Assembly: GCA_051453625.1 (NCBI GenBank)
Contig: JBOZIK010000001.1
Location: 155,668,736 to 155,732,735 of the forward strand
Direction: 5' to 3'
Source of the DNA: Welwitschia mirabilis
Taxonomy: Eukaryota; Gnetophyta; Gnetopsida; Welwitschiales
DNA length: 64,000 nucleotides
In this document: piece after piece, positions 46,457 to 57,358 of the stretch
Layout: each line of letters starts with the position of its first letter
How positions within the stretch are numbered: position 1 is the first letter of the stretch
Translations under genes and position numbers: made by a program
The notes under the pieces: model-generated
Database searches by the model: none
What the model was told of the DNA's origin: nothing
What the model saw: the letters and a program-made list of their open reading frames with translations, nothing else

Positions 46457-46645
46457 TTACAGTCCTCTATAAAAAGGAAGCATGTTTCCATGATTGTGTT
46501 TGAGTAGAAATTTGCCCAGGTCATCTGAGAGCACCCCAAAGGCTTGATTTATTTCCTTGAATTCTTCAACACCAACCGGGTTCTTGTCTAGATGGAAACA
46601 AAGAGATTTCTTCCAGTAAGTCGACTTTATGGCCTGGGATAGAGC
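46457..46645 (-). pseudogene. LINE-6 C-terminal J domain (DnaJ-like)
   Basis: Reading from 46645 down: SQAIKSTYWKKSLCFHLDKN, P-V-G-V-E, then EFKEINQAFGVLSDDLGKFL, LKHNHGNMLPFYRGL and a stop at 46457-46459. This has the J-domain order: helix II (AIKxxYxKxSLxxH), the loop with HLD at 46586-46594 followed by KNP, and helix III (FKEINxAFxVLSDD). It is uninterrupted by stops here. The partner in LINE-4 (23774-23992) has the same length, the same HLD and also ends the ORF a few residues later. Canonical J domains need HPD to act on Hsp70; role in the element unknown. Confidence 0.85.
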
Positions 46646-46904
46646 TCAGTGTGAGAGACCAGGGTAACAAATTGGCATCTTTTCAACCCCTGAATCATTA
46701 CCAGTAAAACCTCCCTTCTAGCTGCATTCATGTCAAGCTCTTTCTAAGTTTGGGGTCAGGTTTCCATCAAAGAGGAGTCAGAAGTAGAGCTTTGGAGAGA
46801 ACTAGGGCCTGAAGCTAGAGAAGGAGAGTGTTGGACATGTCCACCATGTTCTTAGGAAGGGTGAGTTGGAAACTAAACTTAGGCTAGGCTATGAGGATGC
46901 TCCT

Positions 46905-47435
46905 TGGGAGTTTTCTATTGGGCTAAGGATGAAGAGGGTCCTTCTAAGTGAGCTGGGGGTGAAGACACCCCCTTATTGCTAGGGCTGGATTGTGCTGTTG
47001 CTTCTTCAGGAGTAGGGTTTCTAATAGAGGAGGAACTTCTAGTAAATGATCTCCTAGGAGGGTCCTAGTAAGGACGACAACGGGGAGGAGGCGGAGGGGC
47101 CTCTCTGGCCCGAGCTTCTTGAGCTACTCTCCATAGGGCTAGGATTAAACCTGAGTGCCTTGCGAAGTCCTTGTAATTGAGCACTTGAATGAAGAAATAA
47201 GGAAGATTCACCTGGCATCCTAAGTCAAAAACCTTAAGAAACGCAAAATGGATACCAGAAAGATTAGAATAATTACCAGATTAAATGAAATATCTGCCCA
47301 CCATTTCTGCTCCAAGTCCCTATGGGGGTGGTAATGCCTTCCTTCTAATGTGTTCACTGGGCAGTTTAGGAATTCCACCTGGAAAGAAATGAAGAGCTTC
47401 TCATTAGCCTCTGCTTTCAAACAGGATCCTCTCAC
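46905..47435 (-). pseudogene. LINE-6 shared C-terminal domain and Pro/Ser-rich linker
   Basis: The domain reads IHFAFLKVFDLGCQVNLPYF, then FIQVLNYKDFARHSGLILAL and WRVAQEA (VNLPYFF at 47191-47212), matching LINE-4 at 23255-23415 almost position by position. It is followed by an Arg/Pro/Ser-rich segment (GPSAPPPRCRPYQDPPRRSF, then SSSSIRNPTPEEATAQSSP) that looks disordered. The linker links this domain to the J domain. Few stops remain here, so this part of LINE-6 is younger-looking than most elements in the window. No enzyme function recognised. Confidence 0.65.
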
Positions 47436-47775
47436 CTTCCGTTGGGACTTTCAACAGTCTGACGAAAGGTTTTTTGGAAATTTCTATTAGGATTTTTCTG
47501 AAAGTTATTTACCCTTCTCTCTATCGCTTGTAAAAAGGGGTGGTATCTGCCCCCGTATTTCCTCTCAGTTTACACAGAACGGTTCCCCACCCCACTGCCT
47601 AAATTTTTTTCCATAGCTCCAGGCATCCCTCATAGAGGCTTGGGTCAGCAGGCTCATAGGTTGGAGTGGCTCCCAAGGCAATTTTAATTTAAGAATGAAT
47701 GCAGATAATATTCCTAGCTGTATAAATAGGGAAGGGTAAAGGGGCGTTATTGAAAATTAGACTATTTCTGATCTG

Positions 47776-48006
47776 TCATATCTGCCAGAAAGTTAGGCGA
47801 ATCTCATTCACTAAATGCATATCAGGGGCACCGCGGCTTTGATAGTATTTCATCATTATGGCAATTAGTTCCTTACTCCAAGCGCATTGATGAAAGAGAT
47901 GATGTGTTATTTCTAGATTAGACTGGCAGATGGGACAGTAAGTATTAACTTGAAATCCCCTTTTTGATAATTGATCTCTTGTCAAAATTCGGTGGTGCTC
48001 TTTCAA
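47776..48006 (-). pseudogene. LINE-6 zf-RVT zinc finger
   Basis: An open frame of 76 codons: ILTRDQLSKRGFQVNTYCPI, C-Q-S-N, LEITHHLFHQCAWSKELIAI. All ligands of the zf-RVT pattern (CxxC...HLFxxC) are present. The finger follows the reverse-transcriptase thumb and may help bind element RNA. Confidence 0.9.
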
Positions 48007-48009
48007 CCA

Positions 48010-48785
48010 ACAGAAGACTTTAATTTTTTCTGGTATTTGTCCCTTTTAATGCTTCTTGTAATTGTCCTGTTTATCATATTTCTTGATCAAGATCTATTTG
48101 GAATTTTTACTTTGAGAAATGTTCAATTCAAGAAGTTATTGGTGAGCTTTGCAGAGATGCTTTCTTAGATATGACACCCCATGCTCAATTGTCCAGTTTT
48201 TATACTTGTGATTAATTAAGTCACTCCATGGTTTTCCTTGCTCTTGTAATCTCTTTAGAATCCTCTGAACTCCTATGAAAATACAATATTCAGGTTTTTG
48301 AATTTCCCATCCTCCTGATTCCTTAGGACGGGCTATAATTTCCCATTTATAGAGATGTATTTGGTGGTGATCTTTTCCCCCAACCAGATAAAATCTTTTA
48401 AGATCCTATTAAATTTTTGTATGATATTCTTTAGGGGGGTGATAACAGAAGCTATATACCGAAAAGAAGAAATTAGATAGAAATTTGTAAGAATGATTTT
48501 AACCTTTAAGGACAAAAAGTTATTATGACAAGAGCTGCACCTACTCTGTATATATTCCAAAATGTAATTCTAGGTACTTGTCTTGTGCTAATTTCATAGA
48601 GGAATGCCCAGGTAGATATCCTAAATGTCTCCTAACTTTGTGTTCATGATGCAGGCGATTTCACCCCCCTGATACCTTGTTTGCCCAAGGTATGTATTCT
48701 TGATTTGTTCCAATTAGTGTAAAGCCCTATTGCCTCTATGAACGTGTTCATGGTATTTTTTATTGCCTTTGCTTGCTGACAGGTC
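48010..48785 (-). pseudogene. LINE-6 reverse transcriptase thumb region
   Basis: From 48785 down: CQQAKAIKNTMNTFIEAIGL, YTNWNKSRIHTLGKQ (the region just after YADD) and SFRYIASVITPLKNIIQKFN followed by RILKDFIWLGEK (the IxxFLW block) in the open piece 48333-48560. The catalytic motifs lie in the other part of the element (57665 onwards) or in the missing 280 bases. Confidence 0.8.
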
Positions 48786-50570
48786 GCGATTCATTTCATA
48801 TGTTAAGATAAAATAGGATGACACATAAAATTACAAAATAAAGAAAAATATTTAAATTTTTATGTCTAATTTCATTTGAAATTTTTAATTTTTAATATTT
48901 TCAAAATCTTAACTAACTAAAGAAAATGTTGATTAGGGTAGAAAGTGACTGATAGTTTTGGAAAAATTATAAGACATTACATCCTCAATCAAAATTTTAC
49001 ATTGTTCTTAATGTTATAAGTGATTATAAAGTTAGCAAAATTTTCATGAAAACTCAAATTTTTGAATAAGAAACAAAGAACACATTTTCATTACTTAACT
49101 TTAAAAAGCATTACATTGCATAGAAAGAAGAGAAGGTGAAATAAAGAGATACATCAAGGAGAAGAGAAGTGCCTTGGAGGAGTTATTCTATATAAAGAAA
49201 CCTTCGTAATACTCAATCTTCTTGAATGACATTTGATTCTAACACAAGTTTCTTTTTATTTTTCTTCATCTTAGCACATAGCCTTTAGACCTGATTTTTT
49301 ATGTGTTATTTGGTAACATTTCAAAGTACTTGTTTTTTTCTCTTGGAAGGAAGCAAAGGTAGGAGATATTTCCCTTAATGCCTCTTCCTACTTATCCTCT
49401 TCTTAAATTTCATAACTTCTTAATTATTTCTCTTCCCTTCTTAGAGTTCAATGTGGTTTGTCATGCCTTTGAACTCTTTTGATTTCCCTATCTCTAATGA
49501 AATAGATGGTATTCTATACCAACCTTTTACTTGTAAAATCTCTCTTAAAAATTTAATAAATTAGTAACTAAAGTTAAAAAAGATATGTTTTTTGTATTCT
49601 GTTTAGACTCTTTAGTGAGAAAATTATGAATATTAAACCTATTTTCATTTTGAAATATAGAAATCAAAGATAGACAGATAGAATAGAACATGCATCAATC
49701 CATTACAAGAAGAATCAAATTAATAATTATGAACTTAAATAAATCCAAGTAATTCTTAAATAAAAATGGAGATGGTAAGGCCTCTTTCCTATGAGGAGCA
49801 TATTCTACATCTAACTCAAGCCAAGGCCTACCTAAATATTTCTCTAGATCAAATCTTCTCCTTCTTCTTCTAATTCTTCATTAGGTTTCTTCTTATGAAT
49901 CCTATACATGTGGTTGTAGAATTCCTTTACTCCATTAGGGAAGTAACTCTTTCTTTTTTCTTAAATAACGCTCTCCCATTCCCTTTTTTCTAACCTTTTG
50001 GAAAATATAGTGGTGTATTATTGTAGAAAATTGCAAAACACTCCCTTCATAATGAAAGTTTTTGATCTCATGAACATTCATATCTAAGAAAGTTAGATGG
50101 TAGTGTTGATCAAATAAATGGCAACATCAAGCTATTTCAAAATAGAGTGAATAATAAAATTAGATCATATAATTCATGTAGAGCATAAGACTTATATGTA
50201 GGTTTCTTAAGAAGAAAAATGTAGGAATAAAGCTCTATATTTATAAATGTGAGGATGAATTAAAACTATTGATTATTGGGAAAAGGGGAATTGTTAAGAT
50301 AGATAGATCTAAATAATAAAAAATATAACACACTATTAATGGAGTGCAAAGAAAGGTATCTAGCAATTATCTAGTTTTAATAATAAGAAAAGAAATAAAC
50401 CACACCCTTTACAATGACTTATTTAAAAAAACTAGTAAAGAAGAGAAAAGAAAATGGAGTAATGTGAGGCCACTTCTAAGGATTCTAATAAAGTGGTATT
50501 GTTGTAAGCCTCCTGTAGTTAAATACTACAAAATAATTGAATATACTAAAGACTATTACAAGCCAAAATG
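48786..50570. other. Left part of block inserted in LINE-6; no gene seen
   Basis: About 1.8 kb after the break in LINE-6. No domain recognised. The open piece 50344-50571 (plus) is Lys/Arg/Tyr-rich and unassigned. The nature of the insert edge is unclear. Confidence 0.5.
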
Positions 50571-50579
50571 AAAATGTAG

Positions 50580-52090
50580 ACTTCTTTAATTCTGAAACCA
50601 GACTTTGTAATGGTATTTTCATACCAAATGAATGGCATCGAAAAGAAGAATTATCTAGTTAAAAATCAAGCTGTGTCTAATTTTTTTCCATAAGAGGATG
50701 GTATGTGGATAGCGAAAATTTAGATATCCTCTAAAAAAATATGTAAATTTATTACCAAAAACTAGAGGTTAAGGCACAATCCCATAACACATGTTAAATG
50801 CTCTTAAAAGTCTTGCAAATTGGGCAAAATGGATGTGAAACTCCATCTTGTGTAAGTGACTTCCAATTAAAAGCCCATTATGAATAAGGAACTAATAAAA
50901 GATCTTATGCTTTGATTGAGCCTTAGAATTTCAAATAGATTGAAAGATACCCTTCCTTTTATTTTCTAGCCCAATCAATGTTCCATTTTCTGCTTAAAAA
51001 GATGTACACATTCACTTAGGGATTAAAGCAATTAGAATGTTCACTTGTAGAAAACGAATAAGATGAGATATATCTAGCTATTTTCATTCCTTCTATTAAG
51101 GACAATGATTATTATCCTATTGAAAAATCAATAAAAATGCTTTTAATATGTCTAAAAATAGGAACATCCTTTTATGAGATTTTCATTGAACTTTAGTATG
51201 TTGCAAATTCAATCTATATTTATTCCCATCAGCATGTAGAAGCTGATCAACATGTTCAAGCTCCATTAAAACAAATCTCACATGTAAAGTAGGAGAATTT
51301 AAAATAGAGTGTAGATTGACATTTTTCAAACATAAAGTGTTGGAAATTCATTTCGCAACTAATAACAAGCTTGAAATTCCTAATCATCCCCATAACTGAT
51401 CTATCTAGAACACATTTTAAAAAACTTAGTGGTAAGCTTATCATTCATCAAAGTTGCCCCAAAAAATGATATAAGAATTCTATCAATAAACTTAACAGCA
51501 TTTTTAAAAGGGCCATGAATGAGGATAAATAAATGTGAATAGCATTAATTATATGCTTATAAAGATTACTTTTCCAACTAAATGAAGAGGGTTAGAAGCT
51601 CATTTTAGAGTTTTCAACTTAACTTTATCCATTTCACATTGCCAAAAGGAATTAGAAGTTTCCATTAAGGCAACTGGAATTCTAAGAAAAATGAATTAAG
51701 TTGGGGATAACCACTAAACATATAATTAACAAATGAGATAGGGAATTAAAAGGAGTTATATAGGATAGCCTAAGTTTTACTCTGGTTAACTTGAGAAGTA
51801 GCATAGTATAACTTATGCTTGTTATAGCATTACAAACATTATTTCCATTTTCTTGTAAAAGCAAGAAAGTATAATCTACTAATTGATTACAAAATACTTT
51901 TGATTTATTAGGAAAAGAAATATCCTTAAGTAGATTGTGAGAATTTTAATATTTCAAAGTAGCTTTTAAGGCCTTAGTTGTAATGATAAAAAGGTATTGG
52001 GTAAGAAGTTAACCTTGCAAGATATATCACTCTAACTAAATAATTTTAGATGACAGGTTAAGATCCATTACAACATGAATCAAGTGAAAT
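50580..52090 (-). mobile_element. LINE-7: non-LTR retrotransposon fragment, third type
   Basis: A minus-strand fragment with reverse-transcriptase remnants and a zf-RVT finger. From 52070 down: LLTQYLFIITTKALKATLKY (the PLSPYLFIIxxEALS block), QLVDYTFLLL (the YADD box, reduced) at about 51870-51900, VKFIDRILISFFGATLMND and KLTTKFFKMCSR (thumb, near 51410-51510), and the finger CPICKTFKSI, a stop, HVLWDCALTSSFW at 50773-50826. The finger type (HVLWxC) differs from the alpha and LINE-5 types. No poly(A) or 5' part identified. Confidence 0.75.
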
Positions 52091-53119
52091 TTTCTTGTTT
52101 TGAAAACATGTAATTTGGATTAGATTCTAGAATTTACTTTTATCTCATATTTTTAAGAAATAAATTTATTATTTTTTAAAAAATTAGATAGAAACTTGTT
52201 TTAAAATACTAACATTTTATTTTTAGAATTTTACTTTTTATTGAGTTTTTTTTTTCAATTTTTCATTTAAATCAAGACCTTAGTAATTATCCATATAATT
52301 AAGAACTAATGATAAAAATTAATAAGTTCTAATATCTAACTTCTTACATCAATTTTAAATCATTAAAGTAAATCACTTATAATGGTATTAATTAGGTATG
52401 TTTTCTAATTAAATTTATTTTTGAGATGAGAATTTGTTTTACTGAATCAATTAGGTATGGTTTACAAATATTCAATTATTAGATCTTTAGAATTACATTT
52501 TAGATCTAGAATAGCATATAATTAAAACATAAATTAAGTGATTAAGATACTAGCTCAAATACTCTCTAGTATCAATTAGTCAATCATTCATAATAAGAGA
52601 AACAATATTTTTGTCATTAGCTACATCTTCATAAACCATTTGGTCATTTCCAAGATAACATGTCGATTTTTAAATATTTTAATTTTTGGAAAATTGATAA
52701 AACCATTATGCTTCCATCCTAGAAAATTGATTTTCCTAAGTAATGCCCAGTAGATACATGTTAATACATAACTTGCCTAGAAGAAGAATTTTTATAATGT
52801 GATGATCTTCTACAATAAAGCTTTTCTTAAATTTTAGAATATGAAATTTTCTTCAAGCACCATAAAAATTACATTAAAATCTTGTGTAGAACATCTAACA
52901 TGCATAACATAGAGAGATGAAACTTGAAGTGTTAGCATAAGAGTACTATCAACCTAATTAGTCCCTAACTAGAGAAGTGCTGAGAAGCGTGTAATAGATT
53001 GACACCTTATAATTAAACTAGTTGAATCATTTACTTATTATAACTCTAGGTTTTAACTAAAATAAACCTAATTACTTTACATTATTAAAAACTTTTTTTT
53101 AATATTGCCCATGGTTCTA
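52091..53119. other. No gene seen
   Basis: About 1 kb of A+T-rich DNA between LINE-7 and GYP-3 with a T-run at 52240-52255 and no recognisable frame. It could hold the 3' non-coding end of GYP-3. Confidence 0.5.
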
Positions 53120-54815
53120 GGTTAAGGGATTAGGGTTAATTTATGGCCTAAAAGGATTAGAGTTATTAAAATGTTTAAGTCTTTGACCATTGACTTTAAA
53201 AGAATGATTATTCTTAAGTCTTAGAATCTTGACAACATGATGAAGGCAATACCTTTAAAACTCAAAATAAACTAGTTCACTTAAAAGAAAATTTTTTAGG
53301 GAATTTATATAGTCTTAAATCATAAAGTAAAACAAAGTTATTAGTTTAAAATTTCTCCTAATTATATGTTTATCATTAAAGGTTGTCATTCTTTGTTTTT
53401 AGATTTGATAGTTTTCATAAGCTTCATTCCTAATTTCTTCTAATTCATTTAGTTACATATTCCTAAATTATACGGATTTATTTAGATTATGATTAAGTTT
53501 TCCAATGTTGCTGAAGCTTTATGTTCAATTTCTATAAGAAGGTAATGAGCTATTCCAAAAATTAGTCCATAGGAAAACATTTCAATGGAGGATTTATAGG
53601 CAATTTATTAGTCTTATAGAGTATTATTAAGATCAAGTAATTAGTATATTCTATTTTAATTCACCACTTTATACAAAATTATTTTTAATTCATGGGTTGT
53701 AACTTTTACTTGATCATTGGTTTCTTAATGGTAATGAGTTGCAACTTTGTGAACTATTCCATATCTCTTTATAAGTTCATTCATAATCCTATTGTAAAAA
53801 TGGATTCCTCAATCATTAAAGCTTTAAGATGGCTAAAGTAGGATAAGATGAGCTCTTTCAAAAATTTAATAGTTACTTTAGCATCATCTACTTTAGATGG
53901 AATGGCTTAACATTGTCAAGTAATACAAGCTATCAAATCAATATACATGAATATCTAAAAGATGAAGGAAATGACCCAATAAAATATCTACCCAACCATT
54001 AAATGATTTAATTTTAAGAATATGTGATATGACATCATCTCTCTCTTTCTAATGCTACCTAAGCGTTTTGATGTCTATCATAACATTTATAATACTCATA
54101 AGCATCTTTAAATTGATTAGGTCAATATAATATAGATTGTAGAATTCTATGAGAAGTTCTCTTAATAAGAAAGTGATCTCTACAAATTCTATTAGATGTA
54201 AATTTAAGATATTTTAAGTTTCACATTATAAAATACACTTATTAATGATTTGATAAGAAGAATATTTGAATGGGTAAACATCATCTTAAAAATACTTACT
54301 TACTCAAGGTAAGAAGTGATTTTTATCTTAAGTATTCTAATGATTACATAATTTGTCAGTAAAAGATAGTTAGCAATATTAGCATACCAAGATTCCTCTT
54401 TCATAGTAAGAAGATGTTCATTAGGAAATGTATTACCTATGGGTAATAAGGAAGAATGTGAAAGATCTAATATGGAATAAATAATCTGTAGTGACATTTT
54501 ATTATCCTCGATTAACTTTAATTTTTAAGTTAAATTCTTATAATAGAAAAATAAAACTTATTAGTTTAGACTTAGAATATTTCTTATCCATTAGATACTT
54601 AAAAGTAGAGTGATTAATGGATATAATGAATTTTACACCTATAAGATATGATCTAAATTTCTTTAAATAAAAAACTATAGCTAATAACTCTTTTTTGATT
54701 ATTCTATAATTTAATTGAGGATCTTGCAATACCTTACTTGCATAGTAAATAACATGTGATTTTACATTTCTTCTTTATTTCAGGGCAACTTCTAAAACAT
54801 AATGATGGGTGCTTA
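53120..54815 (-). mobile_element. GYP-3: Ty3/gypsy fragment, RNase H to integrase end
   Basis: A minus-strand pol fragment. RNase H begins near 54810 with HVIYYASKVLQDPQLNY, then IIKKELLAIVFYLKKFRSYL (open piece 54538-54729). The spacer FPNEHLLTMKEESWYANIAN follows, then YLLLTNY. Integrase shows HFYNRIMNELIKRYGIVHKV, then ATHYH, and SSIEMFSYGLIFGIAHYLLI, then EIEHKASATLEN. It ends with FKVNGQRLKHF at about 53171-53201. These are hallmarks of the Athila/Tat group, to which GYP-1 also belongs. Reverse transcriptase is missing: the homology stops abruptly at about 54815. Confidence 0.85.
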
Positions 54816-55616
54816 TATGGTGAAATAAGTGCAGAAAATATCATAAAATAATATTAAGTCATATGAGATAATGCTTAAAAAATGCAGAAACTTTATTGTT
54901 TTTAATCTAAAATAAACTCACACCATTAAATAAAAATAATTAAAGGCTTACTAAAGAACTAGTTAAGACTCAACCATTTAGTTCAAAATGCATCATTATG
55001 ACAGTCTCATGATGAAGTTACTTGAACTAGTCAAGTTGGTTTATTGTTGCTAAGTTACTATATACATATATTATACCAAGAGGGAATGAAAAAAGTAATG
55101 AAGCATGATAGGAGTTAAATGAGTTACTGGATAATACTTATTTATACGTACTATTAATTATCCTAGTTTATGTTCAGCTACACAAACAGGAGCAAATAGA
55201 GATAATATTACTTTTTTAAGTAATAGAATATGCACACAATGATACTTAAATATGCTTTTCATCTTTGTATATTGAAATAGCAATTATTACATAAAGATGC
55301 ATAAAGGCTTGTGTTCTCCTTTGCAGGTAATACTTTGGAGTTGGGAAATGCTACTATAACTTTTATAGGGTAGCTGGATCTCCTTTTTTTGACCTTATTA
55401 CTTAGTTTGTTCCTAGAACGTTTTGCCAAAAAGATCCCCACCTTTGGTGGTAATGCTATTCTTATATCCTTGTTTATTTTTCTATTTCCATTCTTTGCTC
55501 CTTAGGAATAGGTATATAGTTGGGGTTGTTACTGCTCTTCCTCCATCTTAACCTTCTCTCTCATCTTCATGCCATGTGACATTCTGTATCTAAAATGCAA
55601 TAATAAAATATATACA

Positions 55617-55663
55617 TACTAACCTACTAATATACTAACTTACTAACTTATGGATTAGTAAGT
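55617..55663. repeat. TACTAAC-type short repeats and hairpin
   Basis: TACTAAC occurs at 55617, and related TACTAA words follow at 7- to 9-base steps to 55650. ACTTACTAA (55638-55646) pairs perfectly with TTAGTAAGT (55655-55663) around an 8-base loop. TACTAAC equals the intron branch-point consensus, but no intron context was seen. Confidence 0.6.
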
Positions 55664-55859
55664 ACACTGATAAAGAAAAACATCTATTATTATTTAAAAT
55701 TCATAACTAAGATAATGAAAATACTTCATTAATAAGTGATATTTACATTAAAATTTATCCTCATCAGTTCCTCTAAGCTCAAGGTTTTATTAGTTCCTTA
55801 GAAAATAAATATATACAAAAGAGAGAAATAAAGAAACTCATCATTCTCCTCTTCTCCTT

Positions 55860-56190
55860 TTGAAAATAAAAGGATGCTTGTCACTGGATTCTAATTCTTC
55901 CCTTTTTCTGGTTGATTAGATAGGTGGTCTTTCCTTTTATATAGTAGCTGCACTAGATTTTGATTTCAATTTCTTGGCTGATTTGGTAGACTATTTTACA
56001 TTTTCCAAGGCATCTAATATTTTTATTTGTTCCTCCTAAAGAGTAGGATCATTTAAGTCTATGGTATTTATTTTTGTTTACTATGGAGCTGCCTTTCTCC
56101 CTTAGCCTCTACCTCGTGAAGGAGCTTTTCGTTGGATTGGTTCTCTTCTTTTTCTTTTGGGAGCTAACAGAACTTTTTCTTAGGAACTTT
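55860..56190 (-). pseudogene. Unrecognised coding remnant, basic then Lys/Ser-rich
   Basis: One minus-strand frame reads LAPKRKRREPIQRKAPSRGR then G, and on through TKINTIDLNDPTL, EEQIKILDALENVK, STKSAKKLKSKSSAATI and STRKREELESS. It is interrupted only by stops at places where Trp or Gln would be one transition away. The composition (basic Arg/Gly motif followed by a charged helix) resembles nucleic-acid-binding tails of retroelement proteins, but no family was recognised. The boundaries are those of the readable frame. Confidence 0.4.
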
Positions 56191-56869
56191 AGGGTTCACA
56201 TTATAGCTTTGAAGTTGCCTCAACTTGCAGTTCTATGCTTGAGATTTATCCAAGAGGAACTAAATACATTTCAAAATAATCTTTATTCTCTAATTTTAAT
56301 AAAATATTCGTAAAAGTTCCTTTTAGCATAGTCATGTTCTATATAATTTGATCTCTAAAAGAAAATAACTGTTGAAAATCCTAAGAAGACACAGTAAAAA
56401 CTTTGACATAGGATTCACACTCTTCTAAAATTTGGTTGCAATGTCATTCAAAAAATTCTTAAATTATCTCATAGGGGTTTCCATTCATTTCTTAATAATC
56501 TCAAGCTTCAATGCTTTAATGTATCTTTTACAATTGTTAAAAACATGGCTCAACTTTGACCATCCTCCAGAAGTGTTCTAAATAATATTTTTCAAATGTT
56601 CTTCAAATCTATCAATAAAGTCGTATAACTTCTAAGGGTAGTAGTTAAGGTTGTGTGGAACTGCTAATTCCTCATGCCTGAACCTAATTCGCTTACCCAA
56701 CTTCAAAGTAAATAATTTATTAAATTATTAAAATAATGTGAAAATGATTCTTAAACTCCAAAGATTTTCCTTAGCTCAAATAAAATTTAATGATTATGCA
56801 TGCTATTGAATTAAAAATGTTTAGATACATATTCCATCACAGACTAGAATATTTTTCTTCTGGTTTCTT

Positions 56870-56965
56870 TTATCTCTCTCTTTCTTTCTCTCTCTCTCAC
56901 TCTCTCTCTCACTCACTCACTCACTCACTCAGTCCCTCACTCATTCACTCTCTCACATATATTTT
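56870..56965. repeat. Pyrimidine microsatellite (TC/TCAC)
   Basis: A run of TC and CTTT units followed by ACTC repeats (CACTCACTCACTCACTCA near 56910-56930) and more TCAC. It is low-complexity sequence. Confidence 0.9.
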
Positions 56966-57157
56966 TTAATAAGCTATGATAGAGTTATAATTTTGGTAAC
57001 TAACTATGCCTCAGATAGCTCTTGGGGTATAACTGTTCCTTAACCTTTTATTTTTCACAACTTAGATTAATCACAATGAGAAGTGTGTAATCACTATCAG
57101 ATGACTAAGGATCTACAAGATATATATCTAGATCATGGCTAATTAACCACTTAGTGG

Positions 57158-57242
57158 AGTTCTCACAGATACCATATTATACTATCAAAGACCCCTCTCG
57201 GGAATATTTGCCTTAGTGCACTTGCGGTAGAATATTTTGGTA
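57158..57242 (-). repeat. Dispersed leader/LTR-like repeat, copy 2
   Basis: The partner of 117-203. It contains CCCCTCTCGGGAATATTTGC and GTGCACTTGCGGTAGAAT. Flanked by microsatellites on both sides. It may mark the non-coding end of a gypsy element, perhaps related to GYP-3, but no primer site was found beside it. Confidence 0.6.
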
Positions 57243-57258
57243 CTCACACACACTCTCA

Positions 57259-57307
<49 letters not shown>

Positions 57308-57324
57308 TCTCTCTNNNNNNNNNN

Positions 57325-57356
<32 letters not shown>
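57243..57356. repeat. Compound microsatellite (CA)n, (TC)n, (TA)n with gap
   Basis: CACACTCTCACTCTC leads into an uninterrupted (CA)n run (about 57264-57302), then CTCACTCTCTCT, ten N at 57315-57324 and (TA)n to about 57356. The 10-N run probably reflects assembly failure in the repeat. Confidence 0.95.

Positions 57357-57358
<2 letters not shown>

Larger units (their letters stand above)
46129..48785 (-). mobile_element. LINE-6 3' part: alpha-family LINE end with J domain
   Basis: The minus strand holds the thumb of reverse transcriptase (48010-48785), zf-RVT (47776-48006), the shared C-terminal domain (47115-47275), a Pro/Ser-rich linker (46905-47130), a J domain (46457-46645), a 3' untranslated part and poly(A) at 46128-46135. 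The upper end at 48785 falls about 15 codons after the YADD position. The next upstream piece of the same family resumes at 57665, only some 280 bases further on in LINE-1 coordinates, so an 8.8-kb block appears to have been inserted between them. Confidence 0.85.
54816..57000. other. Mostly unassigned stretch, weak coding traces
   Basis: No known domain was recognised. It holds a small hairpin repeat (55617-55663), a minus-strand coding-like segment at 55860-56190 and pyrimidine microsatellites at 56870-56965. The plus-strand hydrophobic frame at 56074-56313 is the antisense of the coding-like segment. Confidence 0.5.

Noticed and set aside
50344-50571. 75-codon plus-strand Lys/Tyr-rich frame
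   Set aside because: No recognisable motif, no neighbour in the same direction, and no similar frame elsewhere in the window.
55617-55650. TACTAAC words as intron branch points
   Set aside because: No exon, splice site or coding context on either side. The words form a short tandem repeat and a hairpin instead.
56074-56313. Hydrophobic plus-strand frame that looks like a membrane protein
   Set aside because: It is antisense to a better coding candidate on the minus strand (55860-56190); Lys- and Glu-rich sequence gives Phe- and Leu-rich antisense translation.
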